Assembly (NCBI GenBank): GCA_015680685.1
Contig: MNCI01017582.1
Location: forward strand, 1 to 64,000
DNA length: 64,000 nt
Source of the DNA: Gnetum montanum
Taxonomy: Eukaryota; Streptophyta; Gnetopsida; Gnetales; Gnetaceae
Direction: 5' to 3'
The notes under the pieces are model-generated. The model was not told where the DNA came from, did no database searches, and saw only the letters and a program-made list of their open reading frames with translations. Shown one piece after another: positions 36,561 to 47,715 of the stretch. Both the position numbers and the translations under genes were made by a program. Position 1 is the stretch's first letter, and the number at the start of each line of letters is the position of its first letter.

Positions 36561-37240
36561 TTTATTTAGGGTCAAAAGTTCCATCATGTATAGTTACATG
36601 ATGCATCATAACTCACTTTTCAACTTACCTTTCACTTCACTACCACTTTACTACTAGGGATAAAATTTGCACGCATTCCAAGCTACCTTGCCCTTCAAAG
36701 GCTTTTTTATCTTTCAATGAACAATATTTTAAAAAGTACCATGTAAATGAAAGGCTTAACAAAAAAATTACCCTTTATATAAGAATGGTTTTTTCTATGC
36801 ATACCTTAATTAATTTTTTATTTAAAAATAGGTAAAACAAGAGCATGAACCCTAATATTTACTTTATATTAATGGTACATATATTTAAAAAACAAATAAT
36901 AATTTGTTAAATAATTATATATTGATTAAAATAAATACTTTGCATGACAAGAAATATTTTTGCCCATCCTAATGAAAAAGCCTATCACAAATCACCTTCA
37001 TATAAAAAATGTAGGCTGCCCTTCAAATTTGACCCTTGTTCACTACTATGTTCAAATTCAAATTAGAATGTAACACTAATGTCTAGTTATTGCTAAAATT
37101 GGAATGTGACATTAAGTTGTATGCTAGCTACATCATACATCACAAGATTCATAGTCCTGAAGTCCTTTTTGAACTTTCACTTTGCTAAGTGTTCAAGTTT
37201 GAAGAGGGGGTTAACGCTTTGGTGGTGACTCTTAAAATTT

Positions 37241-37387
37241 GAATGTGACACTAAGGGCTAGTCACATGTTCTAGTNCAAACAACGCATGTGACAAATAAG
37301 TAGGCATAGCTATTTAACTGCTATAAATATTAACTATACCATGATCCAAAAACTAGAACATGTGACTAGCCCTTAGTGTCACATTCN
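37241..37387. other. Assembly artefact: 35-bp inverted repeat bounded by Ns
   Basis: Positions 37241-37275 and 37352-37386 are perfect 35-bp inverted copies, and single Ns sit at 37276 and 37387, at the end of each copy. The 110 bp between the Ns is best explained as a small contig placed in the wrong orientation. Reversed, its end would overlap the left contig by exactly 35 bp. Confidence 0.8.
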
Positions 37388-37576
37388 GCCTACGTACAAC
37401 TAGCTATAGCATGGATTTTATTTTTAAATGACATGGCATTCAAAGGCTTGCATACAATTGCAGCCACATGCAAACCATGTTTAATTGAAATTAATTATGA
37501 AAGACCATAGCTTTGTAAAAGAAACAATAATAAATTGCATAGGTTTTACAAGTGTATGGCTTGGCAAGTCAAATAA

Positions 37577-37919
37577 TCATGGTTAACCATACCAACCAAA
37601 AACCATGGCATGTGAGTGAGCCTTGAGCTATAATGACATGTACTAGTCTAGTACATTAACTACATAACCAAAGTCCAATATCAACATTATAAATGTTTCA
37701 TGATATGCAATTTTTTAATAAAAAGAAACTATCATTAATTTATTAGGAAAGATCATAGACTCACAGCTATCCTTGCACAAGTTGAGATTAGGCCACAATT
37801 AGCAACCCTATTTAAGACCATGTGTACATATTGAGGCTCAAGGCTGAGTCATATGTCATATGCCAAGGCTGAGTCATATGTCATATGCCGTGGTTTTTAG
37901 TTGGTATGGGTAACCATGA
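37577..37919. repeat. Fold-back (MITE-like) element with 39-bp inverted arms
   Basis: Arms 37577-37615 and 37881-37919 are near-complementary, each containing the motif GGTTTTTGGTTGGTATGG or its complement with a few mismatches. The total is about 343 bp with no coding capacity. A partial tandem copy of the right arm follows at 37918-37970. No clear target duplication was found. Confidence 0.45.
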
Positions 37920-37969
37920 GTCATATGCCGTGGTTTTTAGTTGGTATTTAGTTGGTATGGATGACCATG

Positions 37970-39445
37970 ATCACTTTGTTGTTTCCTTTAAAAAACCATG
38001 GTGTTTCACAATTAATTTCCATTATACATGGTTTTCACTAACTACAACTATGTACAGGGTTGTAAACATTTATGCGCATGTCCCTTTATTTAAAATTCAA
38101 AACCAATTCAAAACCATACCATAGCGTATGACAGTGCCATGAAAACAAAGCCTACCCAAAACTATAGCGTGTGACATAGCTTTCGGTTTATTCTTGCTGG
38201 AAAATGAAAAAGCTATAAAATAACGACCTTTTAAGTATTTTCGTCCCGATGCTGCGTGGGGTGCCCAAAAAAATGCTGCCAAATCAGCCATTCACATCTT
38301 GCCATGTAAACAAAAATGCTTTTGCAAATCTTGACCATGAAATTTCCGCAACACTCAAATAGTTAAGGTGAAATATAAAATTTTGTTCCTAAGAAAAATG
38401 CCTTTACCCATCAGCCAAATAATTTGGATGGATTGAGAAAATAAAAACAATAAAAACTTTTCCCATTGAAAATGTATCTGCACCGCGCTGCTTTGCTGGG
38501 TTGCGAAGGAAAAAGAGAATCAAATTTTTTATTCCAAGAGGATATGCATATGCATAGTTGAGAGTGAAAATTTTGGATGTTGAACACTTCTCTGACTGCT
38601 GTAAACTTTAACTATTTTAGACTTTTAGAGACTTTAACTATTTTAGACTTTTAGAGACTTTAACTATAAGCCAGAGTATAAACGCTGCCAATTTGGTTTT
38701 CGCCTCTTACGGTTATCCGTTGTTTCAATCCCACGTATCTCTTTATCTTGGTCACGAGGTAGCGCCGTTTGATTACCATGTAACTAATTAGCGTTTGAAC
38801 TATAGTTATACATGTTCTGCACTTTTTGGCAAATCCCCAACGAGGTACGGTGTTGAAATTTACGATTTAATAAGTTATATTTTAAAATTTTTACAAAATC
38901 ATTACGGTGCTGAAATTTACAATTTAATAAGTTATATTTTGTTATTTTTACAAAATCATTTTGGTTGTGGAATCTTCAAATTTTATTCTTTACCCAGTAT
39001 GTTTTTTTTTTTCTTTTTCTTTCAATCTTTTCTTCAAATACCTTTCAAATTAAAAATTTGTTTAGTTCAAGGTAAACCTCCGCATTTATGAATGATCCAA
39101 TACAGGTATTGGATTTTTGGGTTGCTGGCCAGGTACAGAGATGTAGGAATCCTGGGAATCAACTTCATTCCTGTACTTTTCTCCTGAAATCAACAGGCTA
39201 TCACTTGGAAATTGAATCAATTTGATTTGGATCAGCGAATGGAAGAATTTAGGGTTTGGCGAAGGCAGATTTTGTATGAAATTAGACAGGACTTTGAGAA
39301 AAATTGATTAATTATTTAATTTGATGACAAATAAGATCTTCCCAAATTTAGGCAGGGACTGTTATTTGGGAGTTAGGACAAAAGAGTCCGAGACATGTAG
39401 AGTCATAAAGCCACAAAAGCCCTTGAAGACTGGTGATAAAAATCA
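37970..39445. other. Low-copy 3' flank of the terpene synthase
   Basis: No gene was recognised. Two local tandem duplications: a 27-bp unit around TTTTAGACTTTTAGAGAC at 38609-38665, and a unit of about 62 bp (GAAATTTACnATTTAATAAG) at 38846-38965. A minus-strand AAATAAT near 39310-39320 may serve as a weak poly(A) signal for the gene; no AATAAA was seen close to the stop. Confidence 0.4.
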
Positions 39446-42289
39446 TCATGCAGGGAGAAGAAGAATCTTGGTCATTTGCTCCCTTATTACAGTCCCTGTG
39501 TAAGTATAACCATCTACCATATGCAAGGCAAAGAAAATAACTCTACAAATATTATAACAAAATATCTTGCAGTCCACAGGTATGCTATCTTCTTGAAAGT
39601 ACCATAAATTTATTTCCTTCAATAAGTGACATATCTTGCCTCTGATATAACTTGAAGCATCTTCGTGTGATGTACGGGGATTGTAAGTCAGAAAAGATTC
39701 CACGACATTGACTTCATGAGAGGGTTTGTTTGTATCCTGCACCAAAAGTTGAAATTATGGACAGAAACTTGCATACGTTCAAGAACATTAAAAAAGAAAA
39801 AAAAATTGAAATATACCTCAAAATCTCCCAGGTCATCAGATAATCTAATGAGTGTGCCCCCAAGATTGAATATATGTGTATATTTATTCATTTCAAATTC
39901 TGCATCCATGGAAACTAAGGCATAGACACTTAGGAAACGCACCCCTGCGGAGAGAGCAGTGACCTCCAAATTCTCCTCAAATGATGGAATATATTTTATT
40001 TCGTTCCACTTCAATTCTTTTAGGTATGCCTGTATCTGCCCTAGTGACTATAACACATACCATTTCAATTTCAATTTCAAAATTTTCCTTAGATAATTAT
40101 TTTGGTGTTTCTGATAAATAAACAGTTCATGACTTACAGCTGTTTTGAGAAAAGGAGTCACATTAGATCTAAACTTCCCATTAGCTGTTAGTGCAGTTTC
40201 TTGCACTAACTTGGTTGCAAATTTTAGAACAAGTTTTATCTCGTCCGGATAAGACCCTGTTTCCAGCATGGAAAGATCCCCTCTGCCACCATGCATGTAA
40301 AAACAGTGATGATCGGTAACACATCACAGCAGTAACTTTTTGGTGACAAGCCAAGATTAAACAAAGAAAACGTAAAGCAAGCAAACATGACTGGAGGTTT
40401 ATTTACCGATCAAAAGCTTCGTAGAACCGTTTGTATTCAGAATATGTTGCAAAGTTATCAGCTGTATCGTCAAGGGCATATCCAAGAATCGTAGCTTTTG
40501 CTAATGCCATTCTTGCATGAGTATATTCCGGATCAGGAATGGCCATAGCAGCGTAGAAATAACATTCAAGTGGGCGGATACGCATGTAGCTCAGTTTAGG
40601 AACTTCATCTATTCTCCACCATCTGCATGTAACAGGAATTTCTGTTTTTAGCTTAGGTATATCATTACCTCATCTCTTGAGCTACTAACTTGTTTGCTTA
40701 GAAGCCAACAAATTACAATTGGGTTAATCGGAATTGATTACCTGAGAAATTCTTTCATCTCTTGCTGATAAACTGCTTGCTTTATATTAAAATCTAACCT
40801 CGCCAGCTCCAAAATCTTTTTGTTCAAACTTAAGCTGCCAAAATTGTTAGAAAATCCTAATAATGAGAAAAAAGTTATCATTTGGCGTCACGATGCTAGA
40901 CTTGCTATGGGAGTGCGCTCAGCTTTAAACTCAAACCTTACCAACCTAGAAAACATTGTTCAGAATGCATTTTAATTTTTAATAAAGAGATGAATTATGA
41001 AAAAAAAACCTTATCCAAGATGGGTTTAATTGGTAAATGTCTATGTAATGTCTGGCTTGCCACAATGGAGGGCTGCAATGCCAAGGAAACTCCAATACGA
41101 ATTTCACCTGCAACATAAACTAAACCATCACACGTTATTGATACGACACAACAGTTTAGAAAATCCCTCTTCTTGTTGTTGTCGAAACTGCTTACTTCTT
41201 TGATTAGATTGTCGTCGTTGGTTCCGTACTCTTTCTGTTTCAAGCACTTCTTCAAATATTGTGTGGAGAAATCTTCGGCTTCTTGCAAAGTTTTTTCTTC
41301 TGGAAACGACAGTGAAGAAGCACAGAACAAAGTCAAGATACTTCTCGCGTATGTTTCGTCATCTGTCAATGCTGGTGCTTCCCCGCTCTGACGCTGCGGA
41401 TAAGCTCTGAATTCGAAACATTTTTCTCTCTGAAAAGTTCCAATTGCTCCTGGAATATCAACGTAAAGGAGTAACATGAACAAGCACGGTCGATGATATG
41501 GTTTGACCATGTTGACCAAGGACATATAATAGATAATTAAATAGATAAAAAATGATTTGATAAATTTTCTCCCATGCTGAAGTTCTAGTAACTTACTGGC
41601 TGTAACATGGTAACCATTGAATCTCAGTATCCTGAAAGCCAAAGCAGTGCTCAGAAGATTTGGGTATGCATGGTCTCCACTCCCAAATCCAACTCCTTTT
41701 TCATCATTCCAGAACCTGGCTCACCCAAATCACTAATATATCAGAAACATTAAAAAGCGAAAAAGAAAAAGAGACCCAGAATAGAAAAAGTAAAAATGAT
41801 AAAAGACATTGAAAGACCTGTAAACATAGTNGAAAAAGAAAAAGAGACCCAGAATAGAAAAAGTAAAAATGATAAAAGACATTGAAAGACCTGTAAACAT
41901 AGTCAAGAGCGTGTTTAATCTCATAGGTGAAGTACTTGTGTATTCCAAGAGATTGAAGAGCATGCACTAATTCAAGGCGTTCAATTAAGTCAGAATGTGG
42001 GCTGTGTTTTCTGCTTTGGTCTGCTATAATTCTCCTAATTTCTGCTGCAAGGCAATCAGCTTGCTTCAGGTACTGGGCTTCCTGGGAAAAAAAACCAAGA
42101 AAATAGAGAGGACAAAAGCAATATATCAAACAGTAATATTTAAAACTAAAATTTAAAATTTAAACATGATACAGTGCCTACAGAATAGCTTGAAGACAAG
42201 GACAGAATAAGTTCTTCATTCCAAACATTGCCATGAAACTGCATAGAAGCAGAACGTTGGCTGACTGTAGTGCTCTGTTCATGAGACAT
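39446..42289 (-). CDS. Terpene synthase, TPS-d-like, sesquiterpene-synthase type, 10 exons
   Basis: Ten exons join in frame with GT-AG introns: 42289-42182, 42081-41891, 41715-41597, 41449-41196, 41107-41010, 40834-40742, 40622-40407, 40282-40138, 40029-39817, 39736-39446. The sum is 1728 bp, or 575 residues, with no internal stop. Terpene synthases ionise prenyl diphosphates using Mg2+ and cyclise the cation. Visible landmarks: an N-terminal FHGNVWN block (residues 18-24) with no transit peptide or RRX8W, suggesting a cytosolic farnesyl-diphosphate enzyme; FWNDEKGVGF (101-110); FPWHCSPPLWQARHYIDIYQ in the alpha barrel; RxR as RIR at 302-304; and DDxxD as DDTAD at 339-343. The NSE/DTE site reads DDLGDFEDT (473-481), with Asp and Thr where Ser/Thr/Gly and Glu are usual. 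Nine introns fit conifer class II TPS genes. The product is unknown. Confidence 0.93.
41759..41903 (-). repeat. 72-bp direct repeat around an N in intron 2
   Basis: 41759-41830 and 41832-41903 are identical, separated by one N at 41831. The right copy includes the last 13 bp of exon 2 and its splice donor, so the left copy holds a decoy exon end and donor. This looks like two contigs whose overlap was not merged. The real intron would then be about 102 bp instead of 175. Confidence 0.8.
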
Positions 42290-42334
42290 TTTCACTAGAA
42301 AGACTTGTGCGTCTTCCGTAGCTACCTCCTACTT

Positions 42335-42342
42335 TATTTATA
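42335..42342 (-). promoter_or_regulatory. TATA box of the terpene synthase
   Basis: The minus strand reads GGCTATAAATAAAG; TATAAATA ends 46 bases upstream of the ATG at 42289. Transcription starting about 30 bases on would give a 5' leader of roughly 15-20 bases. It lies inside the first copy of a repeated upstream module. Confidence 0.65.
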
Positions 42343-42438
42343 GCCATAGGTCCCGTATCATATTTTGTCAAAATTAATCTCATGCAATCATACACAGAAA
42401 AATCCAAAACAGGAAAAAGTTTACTGCATTGCATGTTC

Positions 42439-42444
42439 CACGTG
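42439..42444. promoter_or_regulatory. G-box CACGTG, proximal copy
   Basis: CCACGTGG at 42438-42445, about 150 bp upstream of the start codon. Further perfect CACGTG sites lie in other module copies at 42822-42827, 43605-43610, 43857-43862 and 44105-44110. G-boxes bind bHLH (MYC) and bZIP factors; MYC2-type regulation of terpene synthases by jasmonate is known in plants. A role here is inferred. Confidence 0.5.
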
Positions 42445-42847
42445 GTGTGAACTTGCCACGGAATCTGTCGTTGTTCCGTTGTTGTTCCCCTAAGTAAATT
42501 TGAAAACGTCATATTTATAGCCATAGGTTAATTTGAAAGCGTCGTATTTATAGCCATAGCTAGCTCCTACTTTATTTATAGCCAATCCTATTTTGCCTGA
42601 ATTAATCTCATCTAATCATAATACAGGGAAAAGTTCACTGCATTGCATATTGCACATGGTTGGACTATGTGTAAACTTGCTATGGAAGTTCCACATAAGT
42701 TAATTTGAAAGTGTCTCAGTTATAGCCATACGTTAATTTGAAAGTGTCATATTTATATGCATAGGTAGTTCCTACTTTATTTTTAACCATAGGTTAAAAA
42801 AGTTCACTGCATTGCATGTTGCACGTGGTTGGACTATGTGTGGCAAC

Positions 42848-43595
42848 CATAGTTACTGGAAACGGAAAGCAAACGGCAGTTTGCAAAAAAAAATGAGTTT
42901 TAAATATAGAACCAATAACTTTAGCAATTTTTATATTTTAGTAAAATTATGTGTATATTTTTTTGTTTATAGAAGAATTTAAAATGCAATACAATTCAAT
43001 GATTTTTATATATAAAATTACAATATTTTTATTTATTGGTATCTAAGAACAATTACCTATCAATAAACTTAGATAGAAGTTACATAAATAGCAAGATTAG
43101 CAACGTTCATAGCACAGACCCCAAATGTGTTACGTAAATGTGCTGCTTATTGGCGGCCCCAAATGCGTTACGTAAATGTGCTGCTTATTGGTGTCTTCGT
43201 CATACAATAAACCCTTTGCTGGTGCACACATTCAATTTGTTGCAGACCTGCATTTAATTCATTCAATTTGTTGCAGACCTGCATTTAATTCATGATAGAC
43301 CTGCATTTAATTCGTGACAGATGCGGTTGTTGAGAATTGCAGACTTACATTTAATTCATGATAGACCTGCATTTAATTCATGACAGATGTGGTTGTTCAG
43401 AATAAAGCATCCGATGCATTTAAACGTAACAAAACGAACGCGTCAAAAACGTAACATAACGAACACGTAAAAAACGTTTAGTCACGTTTGGCCCACCAAG
43501 CTGTTTATGCGAAACGGCGTTTTGTGAAACGGGATCCCGTTTGCGCAACAAAAAACACGAAACTTTATGAATCCGTTACGTTTCTGGCAACAGAG
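42848..43595. mobile_element. Non-autonomous hAT-like DNA transposon, 748 bp
   Basis: It is flanked by a perfect 8-bp direct repeat GTGGCAAC (42840-42847 and 43596-43603). The ends are imperfect inverted repeats: CATAGTTACTGGAAACG versus CTCTGTTGCCAGAAACG (reverse complement of the right end), 11 of 17 matching, with the C...G start typical of hAT. Near the ends AAACG-type motifs recur. The interior has a tandem 38-bp repeat (TTACGTAAATGTGCTGC, 43119-43192) and repeated GCAGACCTGCATTTAATTC units (43228-43390). No transposase frame. Confidence 0.7.
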
Positions 43596-44277
43596 GTGGC
43601 AACACACGTGGTTGGACAATGTGTGAACTTGCCACAGAATCGTGTTCTGCGTAAATTAATTTGAAAGCGTCATATTTATAGCATATAGGTTACTTGCCAC
43701 AGACTATGTGTGAACTTGCCACAGAATCATGTTCCGCGTAAATTAATTTGAAAGCGTCATATTTATAACCATATAGGTTACGTATCCTATTTGATGAGAA
43801 TTAATCTCATACAGAAAAATCCAAAACAGTAAAAGGTTCACTTGCATTGCGTGTTGCACGTGTTTGGACTGTGTACATTGAAAAATCCAAATGTGTACGT
43901 TTGAAAAATCCAAAAACAGGAAAAAGTTCACTGCATTACCTATTGTATGTGGTTGGACTGCATTGCTTGTTACATGGTTGAACAATGTGTACATTGAAAA
44001 TTCCACGTATTGTATGTGGTTGGACTGCATTGCTTGTTACATGGTTGAACTATGTGTACATTGAAAAATCCAAAACAGTAAAAAGTTCACTGCATTGCGT
44101 GTTTCACGTGGTTGGACTATGTGTACATTGTAACAAATTAATTATATTTTAATAAATTAATTTGAATGGTGTTGTTCCACGTCGTTGTTCCTAATTGTAA
44201 CAAATTAATTTGAGAGTGACCTATTCCAAGCACCCGAAATGAACAGCAGTGGGTTTTACTTTTATAATTAAAGTATA

Positions 44278-46550
44278 TTTTATTATTATTTGAAACAATA
44301 GTTAAATGCTTGTTTCTTAAAATATAAGATTTTAATTATTTAATAGAAATTAAGCTTTTGTTTTTCATGGACATTTTATGTCTTTAGCAATATTAACTTT
44401 AAAGACCTTAAATGAGGTAGTAAAAGACTTGAAAATTTAAAATGTGATTTTCTTTTGCAAGATACAAACAAGTTAAAAAAAAAATCCTACATTAGATTAT
44501 GATACAATTTGTCATCCATTGGAATATGGTAGAGTGGGACATACAAAATTACATTATTTTAATATGATTCTTTTCATAAAGTTAGCTTAAAAAATTATAT
44601 CATGAATGAAAATATCAAGTGGGTCAAAGTAATGAAGGCTAAATATTTGAATGATATAGAAGATTTTTTAGAAGGATCATAAATTATTATTGGTGCTCTT
44701 GCTATATGCTAAGGATTTGAACAAGTGCATGAATGAGAAAACATTACCTGAAATCTCAAAATGGTAAGGATTTGTTATAGGAAAATAAACATACTTACAA
44801 TGTGGTAGAGACTTATGATACTTAATAAGGTGCAAGTGTGCTCTATGCGTAGCCATACAAATCTACAAATATACGTGATAGTCCATGATAAAAATAATTT
44901 GAACAATTATCAAATGGTTACTGTGAATAATATTTTTGCTAAGTTGTTGGATACTCTATTAGAAAAGAGAATCAATTCTTGGGCTGAGTTAACCAAGTTA
45001 GGGAAAGATGTTAAGTAGGTTTTAGACAAAATAACTTTGCTATTGATCACTTACTCTCAAGCATTATATTCAGTTTGCAAAAATGCTTAATAAAATTATT
45101 TTAATTGTTTTATTGATTTTGCAAAAGCATACGATTCAATGGTTCATAAAAAACCATGGTTGTGCTTACATAAAATTAGCTTCCCTTCAGATTTGATTCT
45201 AATATCTCAAAGATTGTATGAGGAAGTGATTATTGGAATTACATATACCAATTTAGAAAGAAAATTTTAATTCCAAAGAGAAATTAGAGTTAAATAATGT
45301 TTTCCACTTTCTTTAACTCTTTTTTATATCTTTATTAATGAAATACAGGAATGGTTATGCAATAGGCAACATAGTCATGCTATCAAAATGCGATCCTAAG
45401 TAGTGAATCTTCTTTTATATGCAGATGCTGCTATCTTGATCCCCACTATTGCAAAAGTTATCCAAAATATGTTGCCAATTTTAGAATTTTTTTTGTTGCT
45501 CATCTAGTCTTCAAGTAAATGTGGACAAAACCAAATTGATGATTTTTGGTGCAAGAAATACCCATTATAACTTTTATTTTGGAGGTGCCAATATGCAAAT
45601 AGTAGATTTATTTAAATATTTTGGTCTCATTTATATGAACAATTACATGTGGGGAAAGTGTATCAAAGAACAAATAGCAAGAGGTTTTAAGGATTTGCAT
45701 GCTTTCAAAAACAAGTGCAAGGATTTAGGACGTTGGGCCTGAAAGGTTAGAAAACAAAATTTTTAGACTATCATCTCTTCTACTATATTCTATGGATGTA
45801 TTGTTTGGGGTCCTAGACATAGTGCTAAACTTTGAAAAGATATTTAAAGAGTGCAAACAAACTTTTCTTTTTGATGAGTTAATGGTGAAGATGCAAATGT
45901 GTTCTTCAATGTTATTATGTGAATGTGATTTATTACCTTTAGAAGTAGAAGCATTGTATTAATTCATTACATACAATCATAGCTTGCATATAGCAAAGCA
46001 AGATAAATTTTCTAAATAAGTTCTTGAGGATTCACAAGACCATGATTGGTTATTTCAAAGAATGCAATGGTTGAGAAAATGAAATATCGCTTGGGAGGAC
46101 GTGTAGCAAAATCCTAAGCATATTCATCAAACTAGTCAAGTAGAAGGTTTTAACACATATATGGTTTAATGTAGAAAGTAATTATTTACATCACATTAAA
46201 TATAGTATACTAGATGCATAAGCTCACTATCTTTCAACTGATTTTCCAATCAAGTATCAGAATGCTATCAATAATCTTTACTTGAGCTTTCATCATCTTA
46301 GAATTAAAAGCGAAAGATGGATTTAACTCTATTAAGAAGAGTACATTTGTAAGTTGTGTAGGTTAGAAGCCCTTGAAGATGAGTTACATGTGTTTTTTTT
46401 CTCTTATTGTAACTACCCATTTAAGACATTATTATAATGTTACAACAAAAAACTTGTTTGATTTGTTTTTGCTTCCCACATTGATATTTGGTTAATTTTT
46501 AGAGTCTATCTTTATTTTTCATGAAAACGTAATCTATGTTTAATAGAGAT
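44278..46550 (+). mobile_element. LINE (non-LTR retrotransposon) remnant
   Basis: The plus strand encodes, with stops, a LINE reverse transcriptase: LLDTLLEKRINSWAEL (44945-44995), FIDFAKAYDSMVHKKPW (about 45110-45160), LLYADAAILI where active LINE RTs have YADD or FADD (about 45413-45440), TKLMIFGARN (45524) and IVDLFKYFGL. A C-terminal CKLCRLEALEDELHVFFFSYC (about 46348-46410) fits the C-C-H-C end of plant LINEs. The Asp-to-Ala change in the catalytic pair and the stops show it is dead. A second copy starts at 63198. Confidence 0.85.
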
Positions 46551-47010
46551 CCTATGGGTCTTCTGATGTAATAAATCTTCAAGTTTAATTCTAGTTTCAA
46601 TACTTTTTATATATGTGGGTTAAGTAGAATGTCTAGCATAGTTATGTTAATTGCAAGTCACTATTTTTTGATTTATACTTGTAGTGGGTTTAAGTTATAT
46701 GGTTAACTATGATTGAGACATATGATGATGTTGTTTTGATTTATTTTATGAAATATAGAAAAATTTCTTAAAATAAAAAGTTAATAAAAATATAAAATAA
46801 CCCTCAACCAACTTATAGTGATGAATGTGCACTTCGTCAATCTTTCAACATATTTTTGGATTCATGGATTAATCATTAGATGATCATACCAAGTTAGTTA
46901 ACTACTAGGATTACCAAGTTAATTATGGTTAATATTCAAGGTCCCAACATGCTCATTTTTGCTTAACTAATATTCTTGAAAATGTAAATGACATTATTGT
47001 GTAAATTAAT
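46551..47010. other. Gene-free stretch between LINE and element E
   Basis: No genes. CTACTAGGATTACCAAGTTAA near 46903-46925 resembles a block in the C-family LTR (ACTAGGATTACCAAGC), suggesting a short LTR fragment on the same strand. Confidence 0.35.
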
Positions 47011-47516
47011 TGCGACATCCTGTTCTCGGATGTCGTAAAAATACGAACACCTAATTTATTATATTCATTGTGGATAATATATTAGAAATATTATAATCAC
47101 TTAAACAATGAATTAATTAGCAAATGAATAATTGATACTAAAAAATTAAGCAAGGAAAAAAATACAAAAATTATATTAATGGAAGAGAGTATTGTAATGC
47201 CCTCTTTGGGTTGTCTTCCTATGCCACTTAAGCCTTAGAGGCAATCCAGCACTGCCACCATGGTTAGGCTATCTTGCCAAGGGATGATCAGTCCATTTTT
47301 GTCCTACTTCACCTGACTCCCATTACTCACCTCTCCAGGCTTCACAGCTTCATGCCAACACAACGTCTAACCCCAAGCTTAAATGGCATAGGTCAAACCC
47401 TTTCCCAAGGGATACATGAATAGTCATAACTCCTCATAACAAGGTTCCCCTTCATTAGAAGGTTAATTACATTGTTTACAATTGTTTCCACCCTTAACAA
47501 GGGATAGTACATTACA
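47011..47516 (-). repeat. Element E 3' LTR
   Basis: Plus strand starts TGCGACATCC and ends AGTACATTACA, a TG...CA structure; sense strand TGTAATGTACT...GGATGTCGCA. The sense polypurine tract AAGGGGGCTAGAT lies just inside (47517-47530). The length is 506 bp. No partner LTR in the window. Confidence 0.7.
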
Positions 47517-47715
47517 ATCTAGCCCCCTTAAGCATCTAGCGCCTCCTCGAGCACTTCCTCGATATCTAGCTGCTCAATGGTTGCTTCATCGTTATGCTCC
47601 TCAGCTTTAGTTTCCTTATTTTTCCTCATTATCATCTATACAAATAAAAGAAAAAAATTTATAAACATAATATATTACATTCATAATAAATTCAACCTAT
47701 CATTCAATATTTGGA

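Larger units (their letters stand above)
42330..44200 (-). repeat. Repeated promoter-like modules upstream of the terpene synthase
   Basis: Two module types alternate. One has the form TTAATTTGAAAGCGTCATA followed by TTTATAGCCATAGG (near 42491, 42528, 42700, 42733, 43655, 43738). The other has the form AAAAAGTTCACTGCATTGC, then TTGCACGTGGTTGGAC and, in several copies, TGAACTTGCCAC (near 42410, 42627, 42796, 43604, 43822, 43916, 44065). Copies are diverged. The gene-proximal copy supplies the TATA box. No coding sequence. Confidence 0.75.

Noticed and set aside
37241-37386. A 35-bp perfect inverted repeat that could be a cruciform, terminator or MITE
   Set aside because: Both arms end exactly at an N; a mis-oriented contig explains it fully.
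41704-42129. A continuous 141-residue frame suggesting a larger terpene synthase exon 2
   Set aside because: It runs through the intron and the duplicated 72-bp contig overlap; the GT donor at 41890 and AG acceptor at 41716 join homologous TPS sequence in frame.
42330-44200. Possibility that the upstream array is an LTR of a retrotransposon because its TATA segment (GGCTATAAATAA) resembles that in D's LTR
   Set aside because: The similarity is limited to about a dozen bases; there is no TG...CA structure, primer site or polypurine tract.
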